Source: WJKQ01 sp043810515
Lineage (GTDB): Bacteria > Patescibacteriota > Gracilibacteria > UBA1369 > LOWO2-01-FULL-3
Length of the DNA: 6,854 nt
Reading direction: 5' to 3'
Assembly (NCBI GenBank): GCA_043810515.1
Contig: JBDRNZ010000048.1
Location: 1-6,854 of the forward strand
The notes under the pieces are model-generated. The model saw only the letters and a list, made by a program, of their open reading frames with translations. It made no database searches and was not told the origin of the DNA. Both the position numbers and the translations under genes were made by a program. Position 1 is the stretch's first letter; each line of letters starts with the position of its first letter. This document shows positions 5,925 through 6,854 of the stretch, one piece after another.

Positions 5925-6854
5925 GTGACAGACGGGTTAGATACGGTAAATCTGAAGGATGCATTCGCACATCTTGATACAAGTGCCGAGGGTTCTGTTG
6001 ATGCTTTTGCGATAGATCTTGGAGTTTGCGAAACGTATCCGGGCGTAGTGGATGATCTTGCCAATGGAATTCACGGAGCGGTTACTCAAGTTATGAATGG
6101 AGCATGTATTGTTGTCTTGGTTCCCAAAAAAGTACCGGGTTGTGAAAATGAGATAGCCGGTTCAACCTTGAAAACAAGAGAGGCGATGGTCATAGCTTAT
6201 GGTGACAGCAAAAATGGAGATACCACCAGATATGACTTAGTGAAAGGAAAAATGCTTTATGATGCCTCAAAAGGAGTTTGCGGACAATACCCGGGAGCTG
6301 CAGTAAGTGTTTTGGGCTTTGAATTAGATCCAAAAAGTGATGTCGGAAAAAATATGTTCCAGGCAGAAATAGGAAGTATGGAAATGGGAGGTGTGGCAAA
6401 AGTTTATTTATGGGAAGGTGAGGGCAATATTGTTGCAGTGGATGGACACGTGGTAACTGCCTTAGTGAAAAATGGGGGGGTCGTAATGAATCGGGGAGGA
6501 GAGATTATTAGTACTTTTGGTGAACAGCCGGAGTTTATTGGGGATATTAATGGTGAAGATAACGATGACGGAGATGATGTATCGAACACTCAATATCTCG
6601 TTGGCACTGGATGTAATTCTTTTCCCGTTGGTTTAAAAACAATAGATTTTACAGCTCTGCCCCCGATCGTACTATTAATTATGAAATTTATTGGCATGAT
6701 CAGAGGAAAGGTGCGCGCTGAATTAAGAAAAAGCACCGGTTCCGCAAAAAATGAGGAAGCCGCGACCGCTCCTGTTTCAGCGGAAAATATAAAAAATGCA
6801 CCAAATAAAGTTTCCCCTACACCCGAAGCTCAGGACAGAATAAACGCGAGAAAG
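5925..6854 (+). CDS. FecR-like domain protein with acidic stretch and possible membrane helix (runs off right edge)
   Basis: The frame is open for 310 codons without a stop after an in-frame TAA at 5910-5912. GTG 5925 is the best start: the first in-frame ATG is about 56 codons on, and a strong promoter places transcription about 22 nt upstream. No Shine-Dalgarno and no N-terminal signal peptide are seen. Residues 87-195 recall FecR-type beta domains: a KGKMLYD strand, then PGAAVSVLGFEL where FecR proteins have a V-x-GT-x-F motif, then GVAKVYLWEGEGNIVAVDG and a NGGVVMNRGGE turn. The usual Gly-Thr is missing, so the family call is tentative. An acidic stretch at 208-218 (NGEDNDDGDD) precedes a hydrophobic segment (about 246-258, PPIVLLIMKFIGM) and a basic, then Ala/Pro-rich tail. 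If the segment spans the membrane, the FecR-like part could be cytoplasmic or exported by an unseen route. Function unknown. Confidence 0.7.
   Translation, partial: MTDGLDTVNLKDAFAHLDTSAEGSVDAFAIDLGVCETYPGVVDDLANGIHGAVTQVMNGACIVVLVPKKVPGCENEIAGSTLKTREAMVIAYGDSKNGDTTRYDLVKGKMLYDASKGVCGQYPGAAVSVLGFELDPKSDVGKNMFQAEIGSMEMGGVAKVYLWEGEGNIVAVDGHVVTALVKNGGVVMNRGGEIISTFGEQPEFIGDINGEDNDDGDDVSNTQYLVGTGCNSFPVGLKTIDFTALPPIVLLIMKFIGMIRGKVRAELRKSTGSAKNEEAATAPVSAENIKNAPNKVSPTPEAQDRINARK

Noticed and set aside
5861..5977. Plus-strand ATG opening a 38-codon frame (MSIDINPKTNY...) as an N-terminal part of the FecR-like gene
   Set aside because: It overlaps the TTGACA/TATAAA promoter, has no Shine-Dalgarno and ends in another frame; joining it would need a frameshift. 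A GTG at 5925 is simpler.

Overview
The window fits an uncultured Gram-negative-type bacterium of moderate, uneven GC. Several features recall Myxococcota/Bradymonadota-like or 'deltaproteobacterial' genomes: a large secreted protein with Myxococcus-type cysteine-rich repeats, an acidic D/T/P/E-rich linker, a MYXO-CTERM-like C-terminal anchor, a CHASE2-type adenylate cyclase and a lipoprotein. Some candidate-phylum genomes carry similar proteins, so the lineage stays open. Stop codons behave as in the standard code (TAA, TAG). No RNA genes, transposons, CRISPR arrays or phage genes were seen.

Layout. Nearly all genes point left on the minus strand. From the right they are: a 179-residue putative lipoprotein (5796-5257); 10 nt further, a frameshifted short paralogue of its C-terminal domain (5246-4978); a 698-residue membrane class III adenylate cyclase (4820-2724); and a cysteine-rich surface protein of at least 871 residues (2615-1), cut by the left edge close to its C-terminus. 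A divergent plus-strand gene (5925 to the right edge) encodes a protein with a FecR-like segment, an acidic stretch and a possible membrane helix. The longest stretches without a gene are 4821-4977 (one promoter and an imperfect hairpin), 5797-5924 (two divergent promoters) and 2616-2723 (one promoter and an AT palindrome).

How they may work together. The set looks like cell-envelope biology with a sensor: CHASE2 is an extracytoplasmic sensing domain that would control cytoplasmic cAMP synthesis, and the two flanking products are exported. No sequence evidence links the cyclase directly to the others, and each main gene seems to have its own sigma70-type promoter.

Most useful observations: (1) the overlooked minus-strand paralogue with a one-base frameshift next to its lipoprotein sister; (2) sigma70-like promoters placed so that leaders would be 0 to about 22 nt, with no Shine-Dalgarno sequence before any start; (3) a 39-bp tandem repeat in the surface-protein gene; (4) unusually long charged N-terminal regions ahead of the export signals of two proteins, with a perfect 19-nt palindrome inside one of them.
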